Shown here: positions 1-7,685 of the stretch, piece after piece
How positions within the stretch are numbered: position 1 is the stretch's first letter
How the letters are laid out: each line of letters opens with the position of its first letter
NCBI GenBank assembly: GCA_046734335.1
Contig: JBKPRA010000014.1
Location: 1 to 64,000 of the forward strand
Origin: DATBLE01 sp046734335
GTDB taxonomy: Bacteria > Actinomycetota > Thermoleophilia > Gaiellales > Gaiellaceae
Direction of reading: 5' to 3'
Length of the DNA stretch: 64,000 nt
Translations under genes and position numbers: made by a program
The notes under the pieces: model-generated
What the model saw: only the letters and a program-made list of their open reading frames with translations
Told to the model about the DNA's origin: nothing
The model's database searches: none

Positions 1-23
1 CGGTTGAGAAGCGACCGCCGTCA

Positions 24-992
24 CTAGCCGACCTTCTCGGCGACCCGCAACCGCGCAGAGGCAGCGCGCGGGTTCATCGCAGCCTCGCGTGCGGTCGGCC
101 GTACGGGTCGCGGAGTCAGCACGCGCAGCACCGGCTCGTGACCACAGGCGCAGACTGGGAAGTCCGGCGGGCATGTGCAACCGCGGGCTTCCTCCCGGAA
201 GAAATGCTTGACGATTCGGTCCTCGAGCGAGTGGAAGGCGATCACGGCGACGCGGCCACCCGGCCGGAGCATCTCGACCGCGGCGGGCAGCGCGTCCTCG
301 AGGGCGTCGAGCTCCTCGTTCACGGCGATGCGGAGCGCCTGAAAGACGCGCCGGGCCGGGTGACCGTCGCCGAACCTGGCGGGTGCGGGAATGGCGGCCT
401 TGATCGTGTCGACGAGCTCGCCGGTACGCTCGAACGGCTGCTTGCGCCGCCGGCGGCCGATCGACCGCGCGATCTGGCGCGCGTAGCGCTCCTCGCCGTA
501 GCGGCGGAAGATCCGCTCGAGGTCGCGCTCGGAGGCTTCGTTCACGAGCTCGCGCGCCGAGTAGTCCGACGAGGGATCCATGCGCATGTCGAGCGGGGCG
601 TCGGTCGCGTACGAGAATCCGCGCTCCGGCCGGTCGAGCTGCATGCTCGAGACGCCCAGGTCGAGCAGGATCGCGTCGGCGCGGACTCCGTTCTCGGCCA
701 GCTGGGCGATCACGATCGAGAAGTCGCCTCGCAGGAGCCTCGCCGAAACCGCCGCCGTACGACGGAAGTGCTCGAAATATGGACGCACAGTCGGGTCGCG
801 GTCGATCGCGATCACCCTGCCGTCGCCGTGGAGGTCGCGGGCGAGCAGGGCGGCGTGGCCGCCGGCCCCGAAGGTCGCGTCGACCAGCGTGTGCCCGGGC
901 TCGAGAGCGAGCAGCGCCCGCACCTCGTCTGCGAGGACCGGGACGTGGTCAGTCGTGTCGGGCTGCAAGACGTTCGGCAACATGCTCTGCAC
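24..992 (-). CDS. rsmH: 16S rRNA (cytosine(1402)-N4)-methyltransferase RsmH
   Basis: This cytoplasmic enzyme methylates N4 of C1402 in the 16S rRNA P site using S-adenosylmethionine. The 322-aa product has the family SAM loop (DATFGAGG, about residues 38-45), the central LRIAVNEEL region and the FHSLEDRIVK motif near residue 253, and it ends in the usual basic tail. Length is normal. The GTG at 992 is chosen because AGGAGGT (1001-1007) lies 8 nt upstream; the ATG at 983 would be 17 nt away. The gene overlaps the end of mraZ by 44 nt, as expected at the head of a division/cell-wall cluster, which should continue beyond the left edge. Confidence 0.97.
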   Translation of the reverse strand: MQSMLPNVLQPDTTDHVPVLADEVRALLALEPGHTLVDATFGAGGHAALLARDLHGDGRVIAIDRDPTVRPYFEHFRRTAAVSARLLRGDFSIVIAQLAENGVRADAILLDLGVSSMQLDRPERGFSYATDAPLDMRMDPSSDYSARELVNEASERDLERIFRRYGEERYARQIARSIGRRRRKQPFERTGELVDTIKAAIPAPARFGDGHPARRVFQALRIAVNEELDALEDALPAAVEMLRPGGRVAVIAFHSLEDRIVKHFFREEARGCTCPPDFPVCACGHEPVLRVLTPRPVRPTAREAAMNPRAASARLRVAEKVG

Positions 993-1383
993 TTCCCATG
1001 ACCTCCTCGATCTGAGCGCGCCAGGCGGCGCGGTCCCAGATCTCGATTCGTCCGCGCATGCCGACGACGACCACCTCGCGACCGAGCTTCGCGTGCTCGA
1101 TCAGCACCGGCGGCAGCATCACGCGGCCCTGCTTGTCGGGTTTGGCCTCGATTGCGCCCGTGTAGTAGAAGCGCTCGAGGACGCGGCTCTCGCGGCTGAG
1201 CGGGTCGAGCCCGGCGAGCCGGTCTTCGACCAGCTGCGTCCAGTCCCCGGTGGGGTAGGCCTCGACGCAGGAGTCGAGACCGCGGGTGAGAACAACGCCG
1301 TCTGCCATCGCCGTGCGAAACCGCGCCGGCAGCGTGAGGCGGTTCTTCTCGTCCAGGGTGTGCTCGTGTTCGCCCAGTAGCAT
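949..1383 (-). CDS. mraZ: transcriptional regulator / cell division protein MraZ
   Basis: MraZ is a DNA-binding ring protein that represses its own division-cell wall operon. The 144-aa product carries two SpoVT/AbrB-like halves, each with the DxxxR...P signature (DEKNRLTLP near residue 10 and DKQGRVMLP near residue 85). The ATG at 1383 gives the normal MraZ length and N-terminus; a longer in-frame reading back to 1686 is not family-like. The start lies about 10 nt after the predicted transcription start and has no Shine-Dalgarno, so initiation is probably near-leaderless. Three MraZ boxes sit on its promoter. Confidence 0.96.
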   Translation of the reverse strand: MLLGEHEHTLDEKNRLTLPARFRTAMADGVVLTRGLDSCVEAYPTGDWTQLVEDRLAGLDPLSRESRVLERFYYTGAIEAKPDKQGRVMLPPVLIEHAKLGREVVVVGMRGRIEIWDRAAWRAQIEEVMGSAEHVAERLAARHD

Positions 1384-1395
1384 TGGTCCACGCTG

Positions 1396-1428
1396 CCCCA
1401 CTCTACCCCACGATTCCCCACAATTCAA
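1396..1428 (-). promoter_or_regulatory. mraZ promoter overlapped by three MraZ boxes
   Basis: On the minus strand, TTGAAT (1423-1428) and TAGAGT (1400-1405) are spaced by 17 bp and form a good sigma-A promoter. GTGGGG occurs three times at exactly 10-bp intervals (1416-1421, 1406-1411, 1396-1401), filling the spacer and crossing the -10. TGGG-type direct repeats at 10-bp spacing are the known MraZ operator, so autorepression by blocking RNA polymerase is expected. Confidence 0.85.
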
Positions 1429-1468
1429 CCCCGACACCCCCTGAAGGGTTCGGTACGGTTCAGGCGTC

Positions 1469-2407
1469 ATGGGGTCTCGGCAGGCGCTCCCCCAGACCCG
1501 CGGCAGGACGTGCATCACCGACGGCGGCATGGAAACGGTGTTGCTCTTCCGTCGCGGGATCGACCTCCCGTGTTTCGCGGCGTTTCCGCTGGTCGACACG
1601 GACGCCGGGAGAGATGAACTGCGGATGTACCTCGAGCCGTACGCAGTGCTCGCCCAGGAGCGCGGAATCGGGCTCGTCCTCGACACCCCGACGTGGCGTG
1701 CGAGCGCAGACTGGGGCGAGCAGCTCGGCTACGACCCTGGGCGTCTGGCCGAGGTGAACCGGAAGGCGGTGGGGCTGATCGAGCAGGTTCGCGACGACCA
1801 TTCTCAGACCCCGGTCGTGGTCTGCGGCACTGTCGGGCCACGCGACGACGCCTATCGTCCCCGCGCGCTGATGACGGCCGACGAGGCGGAGCGCTACCAC
1901 TCGACGCAGGTCCAGACCCTGGCCGACGCGGGCGCGGACATGATCTCCGGGCTCACGCTGACCTACCCGGACGAGGCGATCGGGATCGTGCGGGCTGCAC
2001 GTCGTACCGGGATCCCGGTCGCGGTCTCGTTCACGGTCGAGACCGACGGCCGCCTGCCCGGCGGAACAGCGCTCGGGGAAGCGATCCGCCGCGTGGACGC
2101 CGAGACGGACGGTGCCCCCGCCTACTTCATGATCAACTGCGCCCATCCGACCCACTTCACCGGCGTGCTCGAGCAGGGCGGCGACTGGATCGAACGGATC
2201 GGCGGTGTGCGGGCGAACGCCTCGCGCATGAGCCACGCGGAGCTCGACGAGGCCGAGGAACTGGACGAGGGCGATCCAGCGGAGCTGGCCGAGCAGTATC
2301 GCGTGCTCCACTCCCTCCTCCCCGCTGCGACGGTCGTCGGCGGCTGTTGCGGTACCGATCACCGGCATGTCGGAGCCGTCGTCGACGCCTGGCTCGAAGC
2401 CGCGTAA
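1469..2407 (+). CDS. homocysteine S-methyltransferase family protein
   Basis: This 312-aa zinc methyltransferase of the homocysteine/betaine S-methyltransferase (Pfam S-methyl_trans) family transfers a methyl group to a thiol such as homocysteine. It opens with the family's TDGGMET-like strand. The zinc cysteines are present: one in INCAHP in the middle of the protein and the pair in GGCCGT about 20 residues from the end. The true methyl donor (betaine, S-methylmethionine or SAM) cannot be read from sequence. A TACGGT hexamer (1454-1459) lies 9 nt before the ATG. The gene is divergent from mraZ and is followed by the sigma-factor gene. Confidence 0.85.
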   Translation: MGSRQALPQTRGRTCITDGGMETVLLFRRGIDLPCFAAFPLVDTDAGRDELRMYLEPYAVLAQERGIGLVLDTPTWRASADWGEQLGYDPGRLAEVNRKAVGLIEQVRDDHSQTPVVVCGTVGPRDDAYRPRALMTADEAERYHSTQVQTLADAGADMISGLTLTYPDEAIGIVRAARRTGIPVAVSFTVETDGRLPGGTALGEAIRRVDAETDGAPAYFMINCAHPTHFTGVLEQGGDWIERIGGVRANASRMSHAELDEAEELDEGDPAELAEQYRVLHSLLPAATVVGGCCGTDHRHVGAVVDAWLEAA

Positions 2408-2447
2408 GACTGACCTCACACGAGCGCGGCCGCCGGCGTTTCCCTCG

Positions 2448-2915
2448 ATGATGGAAGCAACAGTGACGATTCCACCGTTCGAGCGCTTCTACGCCGAGCA
2501 TCGTGACGAGGTGTACGGCCTGCTTGCGCGGCGGCTCGGACGGCAGCGGGCCGAGGACGCGTTCCAGGAGACGTTCCTGCGTGCGTTGCGCTCGTATCCG
2601 TCCCTGCGGCACGGCGAGTACCTGCGCGCGTGGGTGCTGACGATCGCCCGCAACGTAGCCGTCGATGCCTTCCGCCGGGAACGGCCGACGGCCGAGCTCG
2701 AAGAGCAGGCCGAGCTGCCGCGGCGCCCCGCCTATGCGGAGCTGGAGCATCTGACCGACGCCCTGCCGCCTACCGAGCGTGCAGCCGTCGTCTTCCGCTA
2801 CGCCTACGACATGCCTTACGCCGCCATCGGCGCGGCCCTCGGCTCGTCCGAGGACGCCGCCCGCCAGGCGGCCTCCGCCGGTGTACGCCGGCTGCGAAGA
2901 AAGGAGACCACATGA
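2448..2915 (+). CDS. ECF-type RNA polymerase sigma-70 factor
   Basis: This 155-aa sigma factor has only regions 2 and 4. Region 2 runs from FERFYAEHRDEVY through AWVLTIARN. Region 4 contains LPPTERAAVVFRYAYDMPY and the recognition helix AIGAALGSSEDAARQ. The ATG at 2448 is chosen because it puts the start just before region 2; the ATG at 2367 would overlap the upstream gene by 41 nt. No anti-sigma gene follows. Instead the stop overlaps the start of ogt as ATGA (2912-2915), so sigma factor and DNA repair protein are translationally coupled. Confidence 0.88.
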   Translation: MMEATVTIPPFERFYAEHRDEVYGLLARRLGRQRAEDAFQETFLRALRSYPSLRHGEYLRAWVLTIARNVAVDAFRRERPTAELEEQAELPRRPAYAELEHLTDALPPTERAAVVFRYAYDMPYAAIGAALGSSEDAARQAASAGVRRLRRKETT

Positions 2916-3466
2916 CCGTCCCCACCGACCTCGACCAGCGCTTCCGCGACGCCGCCACCCGTGAGGGGCTGGTCGACGTCGCCTACGACCTGGCCGACTC
3001 GCCCGTCGGCGAGCTGCTCGTAGCCGTCACCGACCGCGGGCTCTGCCGGATCGCATACCGGCCCGACGACGCCCTCGACGAGATCGCCAACGATTTCGGC
3101 GTCCGCGTCCTCCGGGTCCCCCGCCGGGTCGAGGGCGTCCGCCGCGAGCTGGACGAGTACTTCGATGGCCGGCGCCGCGAATTCGACCTCGAGCTCGACC
3201 TGACGCCCGTGGCCGACTTCCACCGGTTGGCGCTGGACGAGCTCGCACGCGTGCCGTACGGCCAGGTGACGACGTACGGCACGCTCGCCGCCAAGGTTGG
3301 CCGGCCCAAGGCCGCCCGCGCGATCGGCGGCGCGATGAACCGGAACCCGATCCCGATCGTGCTGCCTTGCCACCGTGTCGTCGGTGCCGGCGGCGCGCTC
3401 GTCGGCTACGCCGGCGGCCTCGAGCGCAAGGAGCTCCTGCTCCGGCTGGAAGGGGCGCTTCTCTAG
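2912..3466 (+). CDS. ogt: methylated-DNA--[protein]-cysteine S-methyltransferase
   Basis: This suicide repair protein transfers an alkyl group from O6-alkylguanine in DNA to its own cysteine. The 184-aa product shows the DNA-binding helix-turn-helix region (VPYGQVTTYGTLA), the arginine-finger segment RAIGGAMNRNP and the catalytic PCHRVV near the C-terminus. The N-terminal domain before it is divergent, as usual. It overlaps the sigma-factor gene by 4 nt (ATGA). The preceding AAAGGAG inside the sigma gene is a good ribosome-binding site. Its 3' end shares a CTAG with the convergent gene. Confidence 0.95.
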   Translation: MTVPTDLDQRFRDAATREGLVDVAYDLADSPVGELLVAVTDRGLCRIAYRPDDALDEIANDFGVRVLRVPRRVEGVRRELDEYFDGRRREFDLELDLTPVADFHRLALDELARVPYGQVTTYGTLAAKVGRPKAARAIGGAMNRNPIPIVLPCHRVVGAGGALVGYAGGLERKELLLRLEGALL

Positions 3467-3873
3467 CCCGCCTGAGCGGACGGAGCGCCCCGATCGCTCA
3501 TCGTGTCGACGAGCTTCTGGGCGACGGAGGGCAGATCGCGCTCGAGCACGCGGAAGTCTGTCCCGAACAGGACGAGCAGGTCGAGCGGCGAGGCCGCCCT
3601 GACGGTGGCGCTCCGGCGCTTGCCGCTGATGATCGCCATCTCGCCGAAGAAGTCGCCGGCGCCGAGGGTGTTCACGAGCCTGCCGTCCTGCTCGACCTCG
3701 GCGGTTCCGTCCTCGATCACGAAGAAGCAGTAGCCGGACGCTCCTTCCACTGTCAGGCACTTGCCCGGAGCAACGTTCCGCTCCTCGAAGAGCCGGGCCG
3801 TGGCTTCGAGCTCGTCGTCCGAGAGCGTCGAGAAGAGCGGGATCACCCGCAGCCTGTCGGCAGTGACAGCCAC
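3463..3873 (-). CDS. cyclic nucleotide-binding domain protein
   Basis: This 136-aa protein is essentially one CAP_ED/cNMP-binding domain. It has the LFSTLSDDELEATAR entry helix and the phosphate-binding cassette GDFFGEMAIISGKRRSATV. The cassette keeps the FGE glutamate and the SATV arginine that contact cyclic nucleotide. No DNA-binding or effector domain is attached, so it is probably a stand-alone sensor. TAGGGT (3880-3885) lies 6 nt before the GTG, suggesting a leaderless mRNA. The stop overlaps the ogt stop in a shared CTAG. A class III cyclase elsewhere in the window (47718-50675) could supply a ligand, which is inference. Confidence 0.85.
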   Translation of the reverse strand: MAVTADRLRVIPLFSTLSDDELEATARLFEERNVAPGKCLTVEGASGYCFFVIEDGTAEVEQDGRLVNTLGAGDFFGEMAIISGKRRSATVRAASPLDLLVLFGTDFRVLERDLPSVAQKLVDTMSDRGAPSAQAG

Positions 3874-3967
3874 GTCGCGACCCTAACCTGGACGCTGGGC
3901 ACGGACAACGGCCGTCACCGAATCGTCACCAAAGCGACCCACCCCTTTCACCGCGCAGATGGGTCGC

Positions 3968-4016
3968 TTGACGTTCCAATAGTGTAAGTCTATGCTTACG
4001 GTAAGTCATGGCTTAC
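3968..4016 (+). promoter_or_regulatory. arsR promoter with duplicated GTAAG-N6-CTTAC operator
   Basis: TTGACG (3968-3973) and TATGCT (3991-3996) are spaced by 17 bp. The inverted repeat GTAAG-N6-CTTAC occurs twice, at 3984-3999 and 4001-4016, exactly 17 bp apart. The first copy covers the -10; the second covers the predicted transcription start and the ATG at 4008. This is the expected layout for autorepression by the ArsR protein encoded immediately downstream. Confidence 0.85.
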
Positions 4017-4319
4017 GCAACAGCAATGGACGCGCTCGGTGACGCGACCCGGCGGGAGATCATGGAGCGACTGCGAAGCGGGCCTCGCCCGGTCGGTGAG
4101 TTGGCCGCAGAACTGCCGGTCTCCCGACCAGCGGTCTCGCAGCATCTACGCGTCCTGAAGGAGGCGGGGCTGGTGGCCGAGCGCAAGGACGGGACGCGCA
4201 GGATCTACGGCGTGGAACCGCAGGCGATCGCCGACCTGCGTGCGTACTTCGACAGCTTCTGGGAGCAGGCCCTCGCCGGGTTCAAGGCGGCGGCCGAGAG
4301 CGAGAGGAGGAAGACGTGA
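4008..4319 (+). CDS. ArsR/SmtB-family winged-helix repressor
   Basis: This 103-aa winged-helix regulator has the family recognition helix in SRPAVSQHLRVLKEAGLV and the wing ERKDGTRRIYGVEP. It lacks the metal-binding cysteines of true ArsR or CadC, so it resembles the SdpR-like group that pairs with SRPBCC proteins. The ATG lies inside the second operator repeat, about 5 nt after the predicted transcription start. Its stop overlaps the next gene as GTGA (4316-4319). Confidence 0.9.
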   Translation: MAYATAMDALGDATRREIMERLRSGPRPVGELAAELPVSRPAVSQHLRVLKEAGLVAERKDGTRRIYGVEPQAIADLRAYFDSFWEQALAGFKAAAESERRKT

Positions 4320-4774
4320 GCAACACGCAGGCCGTGATCGCGCCGGTCCACAAAACCATGGTGGTCGACTGCAGCCCCGAGCGTGCGTTCGAGGTCTTCA
4401 CGCGCGAGTTGGGGACGTGGTGGCCGCTCGGCTCGCACTCGATCGGCGGCGAGAAGATCACCGAGGTCGTGTTCGAGGAGCATGTCGGCGGGCGGATCTT
4501 CGAGCGGCACGACGACGGCGGCGAAGGCGACTGGGGTCGTGTGCTGGCCTGGGAGCCGCCGACCCGCTTTGTCATGACCTGGCATCCGGGGCACGACCCC
4601 TTGCAGGCGACCGAGCTGGAGGTGCGCTTCGCCCCGGCAGACGAGGGTACACGTGTCGACCTGGAACATCGCGGTTGGGAGATCCTCGCCGAGAGGGCCC
4701 AGGAGGCGCGTTCCGGCTACGACACCGGCTGGGGCGACGTCCTCGGCCACTACACTCGTCAGCTCGGAGGTTGA
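4316..4774 (+). CDS. SRPBCC (AHSA1-like) ligand-binding domain protein
   Basis: The 152-aa START/Bet v1-like protein shows the family pattern: a VDCSPERAFEVFT strand-helix start, GGRIFER, WGRVLAWEPPTRFVMTW and a long C-terminal helix. Such proteins bind hydrophobic ligands in a deep cavity; no catalytic residue can be assigned. It is the second gene of the ArsR operon (GTG start, 4-nt overlap) and overlaps the cupin gene by one base in TGATG. It is probably induced when the repressor is released. Confidence 0.85.
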   Translation: MSNTQAVIAPVHKTMVVDCSPERAFEVFTRELGTWWPLGSHSIGGEKITEVVFEEHVGGRIFERHDDGGEGDWGRVLAWEPPTRFVMTWHPGHDPLQATELEVRFAPADEGTRVDLEHRGWEILAERAQEARSGYDTGWGDVLGHYTRQLGG

Positions 4775-5130
4775 TGGGCTACTCGGTCAAGAACGTCGAC
4801 GACATCGAAGGCGCAGGCCCGGGCGGCGCCGTGCGCTTCGTCCGTCGTGAGCTTGGCCTCGAGGCGTTCGGGATCAACTGGTTCGAGCTGCCGCCCGGCA
4901 CGCCGGGCCTGGAGCACGACGAGACCGACTCGGGCCAGGAGGAAGTGAACGTCGTGGTCGCCGGCGCCGGCCACTGGCAGGTCGAGGGCGAGGAGGTGCC
5001 GGTCAAGGTCGGCACCTTTCTCCGCTTCGACCCGGAGACGACACGGCAGCCGGTCGCCGGCCCTGACGGGATGACGTTCGTCGCCGTCGGCGCCCGCCGG
5101 GGCAGCTACGAGCCCCGCGGGCCGTTCTGA
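4774..5130 (+). CDS. cupin-domain protein
   Basis: This 118-aa single-domain cupin has a small beta barrel with a glycine-proline-rich first motif (ELPPGTPGLEHD) and a second motif around VKVGTFLRFDPETTRQPV. Only some of the usual metal-binding histidines are present, so enzyme activity is doubtful and a binding or isomerase role is possible. The ATG at 4774 overlaps the preceding stop (TGATG), placing it third in the ArsR operon. Function unknown beyond the fold. Confidence 0.8.
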   Translation: MGYSVKNVDDIEGAGPGGAVRFVRRELGLEAFGINWFELPPGTPGLEHDETDSGQEEVNVVVAGAGHWQVEGEEVPVKVGTFLRFDPETTRQPVAGPDGMTFVAVGARRGSYEPRGPF

Positions 5131-5169
5131 TCGCCGCGTAGCACCTCACCCGATGGATACGGTGCGACC

Positions 5170-6138
5170 GTGCGCGCGCCGGTCCGCATCGGGCTTCAGA
5201 TCCCGAGCTTCAACTTCCCGGGCGTCGCTGCGACCGACCTCTTCGCCCGCCTGGTCGAGATCGCCGGGACCGCCGAGACCTCTGGATTCGACTCCCTGTT
5301 CGTCATGGACCACCTCCACCAGATCCCAGGAGTCGGGCCGCCGACGAACTGGATGCTGGAGGGCAACGCCATCCTTGCGGCGCTCGCCGCGCGCACAGAG
5401 CGGCTGAACCTCGGCCTGATGGTCGGGGCGGTCACGTACCGGAACCCGGCCCTCCACGCGAAGATCACGACCACGCTCGACGTCGTCTCGGGCGGGCGGG
5501 CGATCCATTCGCTCGGCGCCGCATGGTTCGAGGACGAGCACCGTGCGTACGGCTACGAGTTCCCGCCGCTCGGGGAGCGCTTCGAGCGACTCGAGGACGC
5601 GCTCCGGATCTCGCGGGCCATGTTCACCCAGGAGTCGCCGACCTACGAGGGACGTCACTACCGCGTCGAAGGTGTCCTGAACAACCCGCGTCCGCTCCGC
5701 GGCGACATCCCGATCCTCGTCGGCGGCAGCGGCGAACGGAAGACGTTGCGGCTGGTCGCCGAGCACGCCGACGCCTGCAACATCTTCGGCGATCCCGAAC
5801 GGTCGCGTCACCTGATGGACGTGCTCGACGCCCACTGTGCCGATGTCGGACGCGACCCGAAGGAGATCACCCGCACTCGTCTCGGGACGCTCGCGATCGC
5901 GGACGCCCACGACGAAGCGGAGCGACGGCTGGCCTCGTGGCCGGACCGCTTGGCACTCGATCCCGACCGCCTGCGCAACGTCCTCACGGTCGGCACACCG
6001 GACGAGGTCGTCGAGCAGGTGCGGGCACTCCGGGACGCCGGCATCGAGGCCCTGATCCTGAACATGCCGGACCCGTATGACCTCGACTCCGTCGCCCTCG
6101 CCGGCGAGACGCTCGTGCGCGCGTTCGACGGAAGCTAG
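5170..6138 (+). CDS. LLM-class (F420-type) oxidoreductase
   Basis: This 322-aa TIM-barrel flavin/F420-dependent oxidoreductase of the luciferase-like family contains GLQIPSFNFPG at the N-terminus, FDSLFVMDHLHQIP, and the C-terminal glycine-rich region around GTPDEVVEQV. The pattern fits the actinobacterial F420-dependent group rather than FMN monooxygenases, though the cofactor is inferred. TACGGT (5158-5163) lies 6 nt before the GTG at 5170, which supports this start and a leaderless transcript separate from the cupin operon. Its stop shares CTAG (6135-6138) with the convergent regulator. The substrate is unknown. Confidence 0.85.
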   Translation: MRAPVRIGLQIPSFNFPGVAATDLFARLVEIAGTAETSGFDSLFVMDHLHQIPGVGPPTNWMLEGNAILAALAARTERLNLGLMVGAVTYRNPALHAKITTTLDVVSGGRAIHSLGAAWFEDEHRAYGYEFPPLGERFERLEDALRISRAMFTQESPTYEGRHYRVEGVLNNPRPLRGDIPILVGGSGERKTLRLVAEHADACNIFGDPERSRHLMDVLDAHCADVGRDPKEITRTRLGTLAIADAHDEAERRLASWPDRLALDPDRLRNVLTVGTPDEVVEQVRALRDAGIEALILNMPDPYDLDSVALAGETLVRAFDGS

Positions 6139-6815
6139 TCGGGCAGCATCAGGCGATAGCCCACCCCCCAGACGTTGATCACGTACGGCGTCGCCGTCAG
6201 CGGAGCGATCCGGCGGCGTACGCGCGAGGCGTGCGAATCCAAGGTGCGTGTCCGGCCGATCGACCTGAAGCCCCAGACCTCGCGCAGCAGCTCGTCCTTC
6301 TCGTAGACGCGCGTCGGCTGCTCGGCGAGCTTGGCGAGGAGCTCGAACTCCTTCGCGGGGAGCAGCAGGCGGCGGCCGCCGACCAGGACGCAGCGGGTCG
6401 GCCGGTCGATGTGGATCTCTCCCGCCTCGAGCACGTCCATCGGCTTCGGCGCCGCCCGGCGAAGCACAGCCCGGATCCGCGCGCGCAGCTCCTCGTAGGC
6501 GAACGGCCGGTCGACGTAGTCGTCGGCGCCGCGCTCGAGGGCGCGGGCGCGGTCGACGGCGTTCGCCTCCTCGCGGCCGAGCAGGATCACGGGGACGTCG
6601 CGGTCCCACGAGCGGCCCGGAACGCCGTCGCGAAGACGCGTACAGAGCTCCAGCTCGGCGACCAGGACGAGATCGGGGCGGACGCGCTCGGCCAGGTCGA
6701 AGACCTCCCCGGGATGACTGGCTCCCAGGACGTCGAAGCCGTCGTCGGCGAGCTGGCGCTCGAGAAAACCGCGGGTTTCGGTCTCCGGCTCGGCGACGAT
6801 CAGCGCAGCTGACAT
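6135..6815 (-). CDS. atypical OmpR-family response regulator
   Basis: The 226-aa protein has an N-terminal receiver-like domain and a C-terminal winged helix (LLLPAKEFELLAKL, SHASRVRRRI, VWGVGYRL). The receiver has lost its phosphorylation chemistry: the acidic pair is replaced (LIVAEPET), the phospho-Asp position reads LVLVAELEL (Ala53/Glu54), the Thr/Ser is Gly (VPVILLGRE), and the conserved Lys is Arg (DRPF). It should therefore work without phosphorylation or by another signal. No kinase gene is adjacent. TACCGT lies 7 nt before the ATG. It is divergent from the N-acetyltransferase gene. Confidence 0.88.
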   Translation of the reverse strand: MSAALIVAEPETETRGFLERQLADDGFDVLGASHPGEVFDLAERVRPDLVLVAELELCTRLRDGVPGRSWDRDVPVILLGREEANAVDRARALERGADDYVDRPFAYEELRARIRAVLRRAAPKPMDVLEAGEIHIDRPTRCVLVGGRRLLLPAKEFELLAKLAEQPTRVYEKDELLREVWGFRSIGRTRTLDSHASRVRRRIAPLTATPYVINVWGVGYRLMLPD

Positions 6816-6899
6816 GCGGCCGACGGTAGCGCCGCCCGGGTGGCCCGGCTAGTTGTCCATTCGCGCGAGAGTGCGCCGACCTGTCTACAGTCGCCCGCA

Positions 6900-7685
6900 G
6901 TGGACATCCACGCTTACCTGCGACGAATCGGGCTCTCGGCGCGTCCCGAACCGACGCTCGACGGGCTTTCGGACCTCGGCCTGGCGCACCTGTGCTCGGT
7001 CCCGTTCGAGAACCTCGACATAGCCGCCCGCCGGCCGTTGTCGCTCGACCTCGAGGCGATCTACGACAAGCTGGTCGTCCGGCGCCGCGGCGGCTTCTGC
7101 TACGAGCTGAACGGGCTCTACTCCTGGCTCCTCCGCGAGCTCGGCTTCGAGGTCACGCTGCTCGCCGGGCAGCTGATGGATCCCGTCACCGGCGAGCCGG
7201 GCCCCGAGCGGGCCCACCTGGTCCTGCTCGTCGACCTGGACGGGCCGCAGCTCGTCGACGTCGGTTGGGGTGAGGCCTACCGTCGGCCGTTCGCGCTCCG
7301 GGTCGGCAACGAGCACGTCGACGCGGGGATCGCCTCCTACCGCCTCGACCAGGACAACGGCGGCTGGCGGATCGTGGAGCGCCACGACGACAGCCTCGAG
7401 ACGAACCTCAAGCCGACTCCCGGCTGGCGCATCGCCTACCGCTTCGACCTCGAGCCCCACGAGCTGGCGGACTTCGAGGAGACCTGCCGCTGGCAGGAGA
7501 CCGAGTCGCCGTTCTTCACGGGACACCGCTTCTGCACGATCGCGACCCGCGACGGCCGCCGTACGTTGATGGACGACCGTCTGATCGTGCGGGCGTCCGG
7601 CGAGCGCACGGAACGGCGCGTGGACGACGAAGAGTGGCCTGCGCTGCTCGACGAGCTCTTCGGGGTCAGAGACGCCCCGACCTGA
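6900..7685 (+). CDS. arylamine N-acetyltransferase
   Basis: This 261-aa enzyme should transfer acetyl or other acyl groups from CoA to arylamine-like acceptors. The NAT catalytic triad is visible: Cys67 in RGGFCYELN, His near residue 107 in RAHLVLL and Asp near residue 122 in LVDVGWG. The GTG at 6900 is chosen over an upstream in-frame start because the product then begins at the typical DIHAYLRRIGL, and TACAGT (6887-6892) lies 7 nt upstream. The 3' end overlaps the convergent UbiB-family gene by 20 nt. Confidence 0.93.
   Translation: MDIHAYLRRIGLSARPEPTLDGLSDLGLAHLCSVPFENLDIAARRPLSLDLEAIYDKLVVRRRGGFCYELNGLYSWLLRELGFEVTLLAGQLMDPVTGEPGPERAHLVLLVDLDGPQLVDVGWGEAYRRPFALRVGNEHVDAGIASYRLDQDNGGWRIVERHDDSLETNLKPTPGWRIAYRFDLEPHELADFEETCRWQETESPFFTGHRFCTIATRDGRRTLMDDRLIVRASGERTERRVDDEEWPALLDELFGVRDAPT

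Noticed and set aside
949..1686. A 245-aa extended MraZ reading
   Set aside because: The extra 101 residues are not MraZ-like and would place the start upstream of the promoter with its MraZ boxes.
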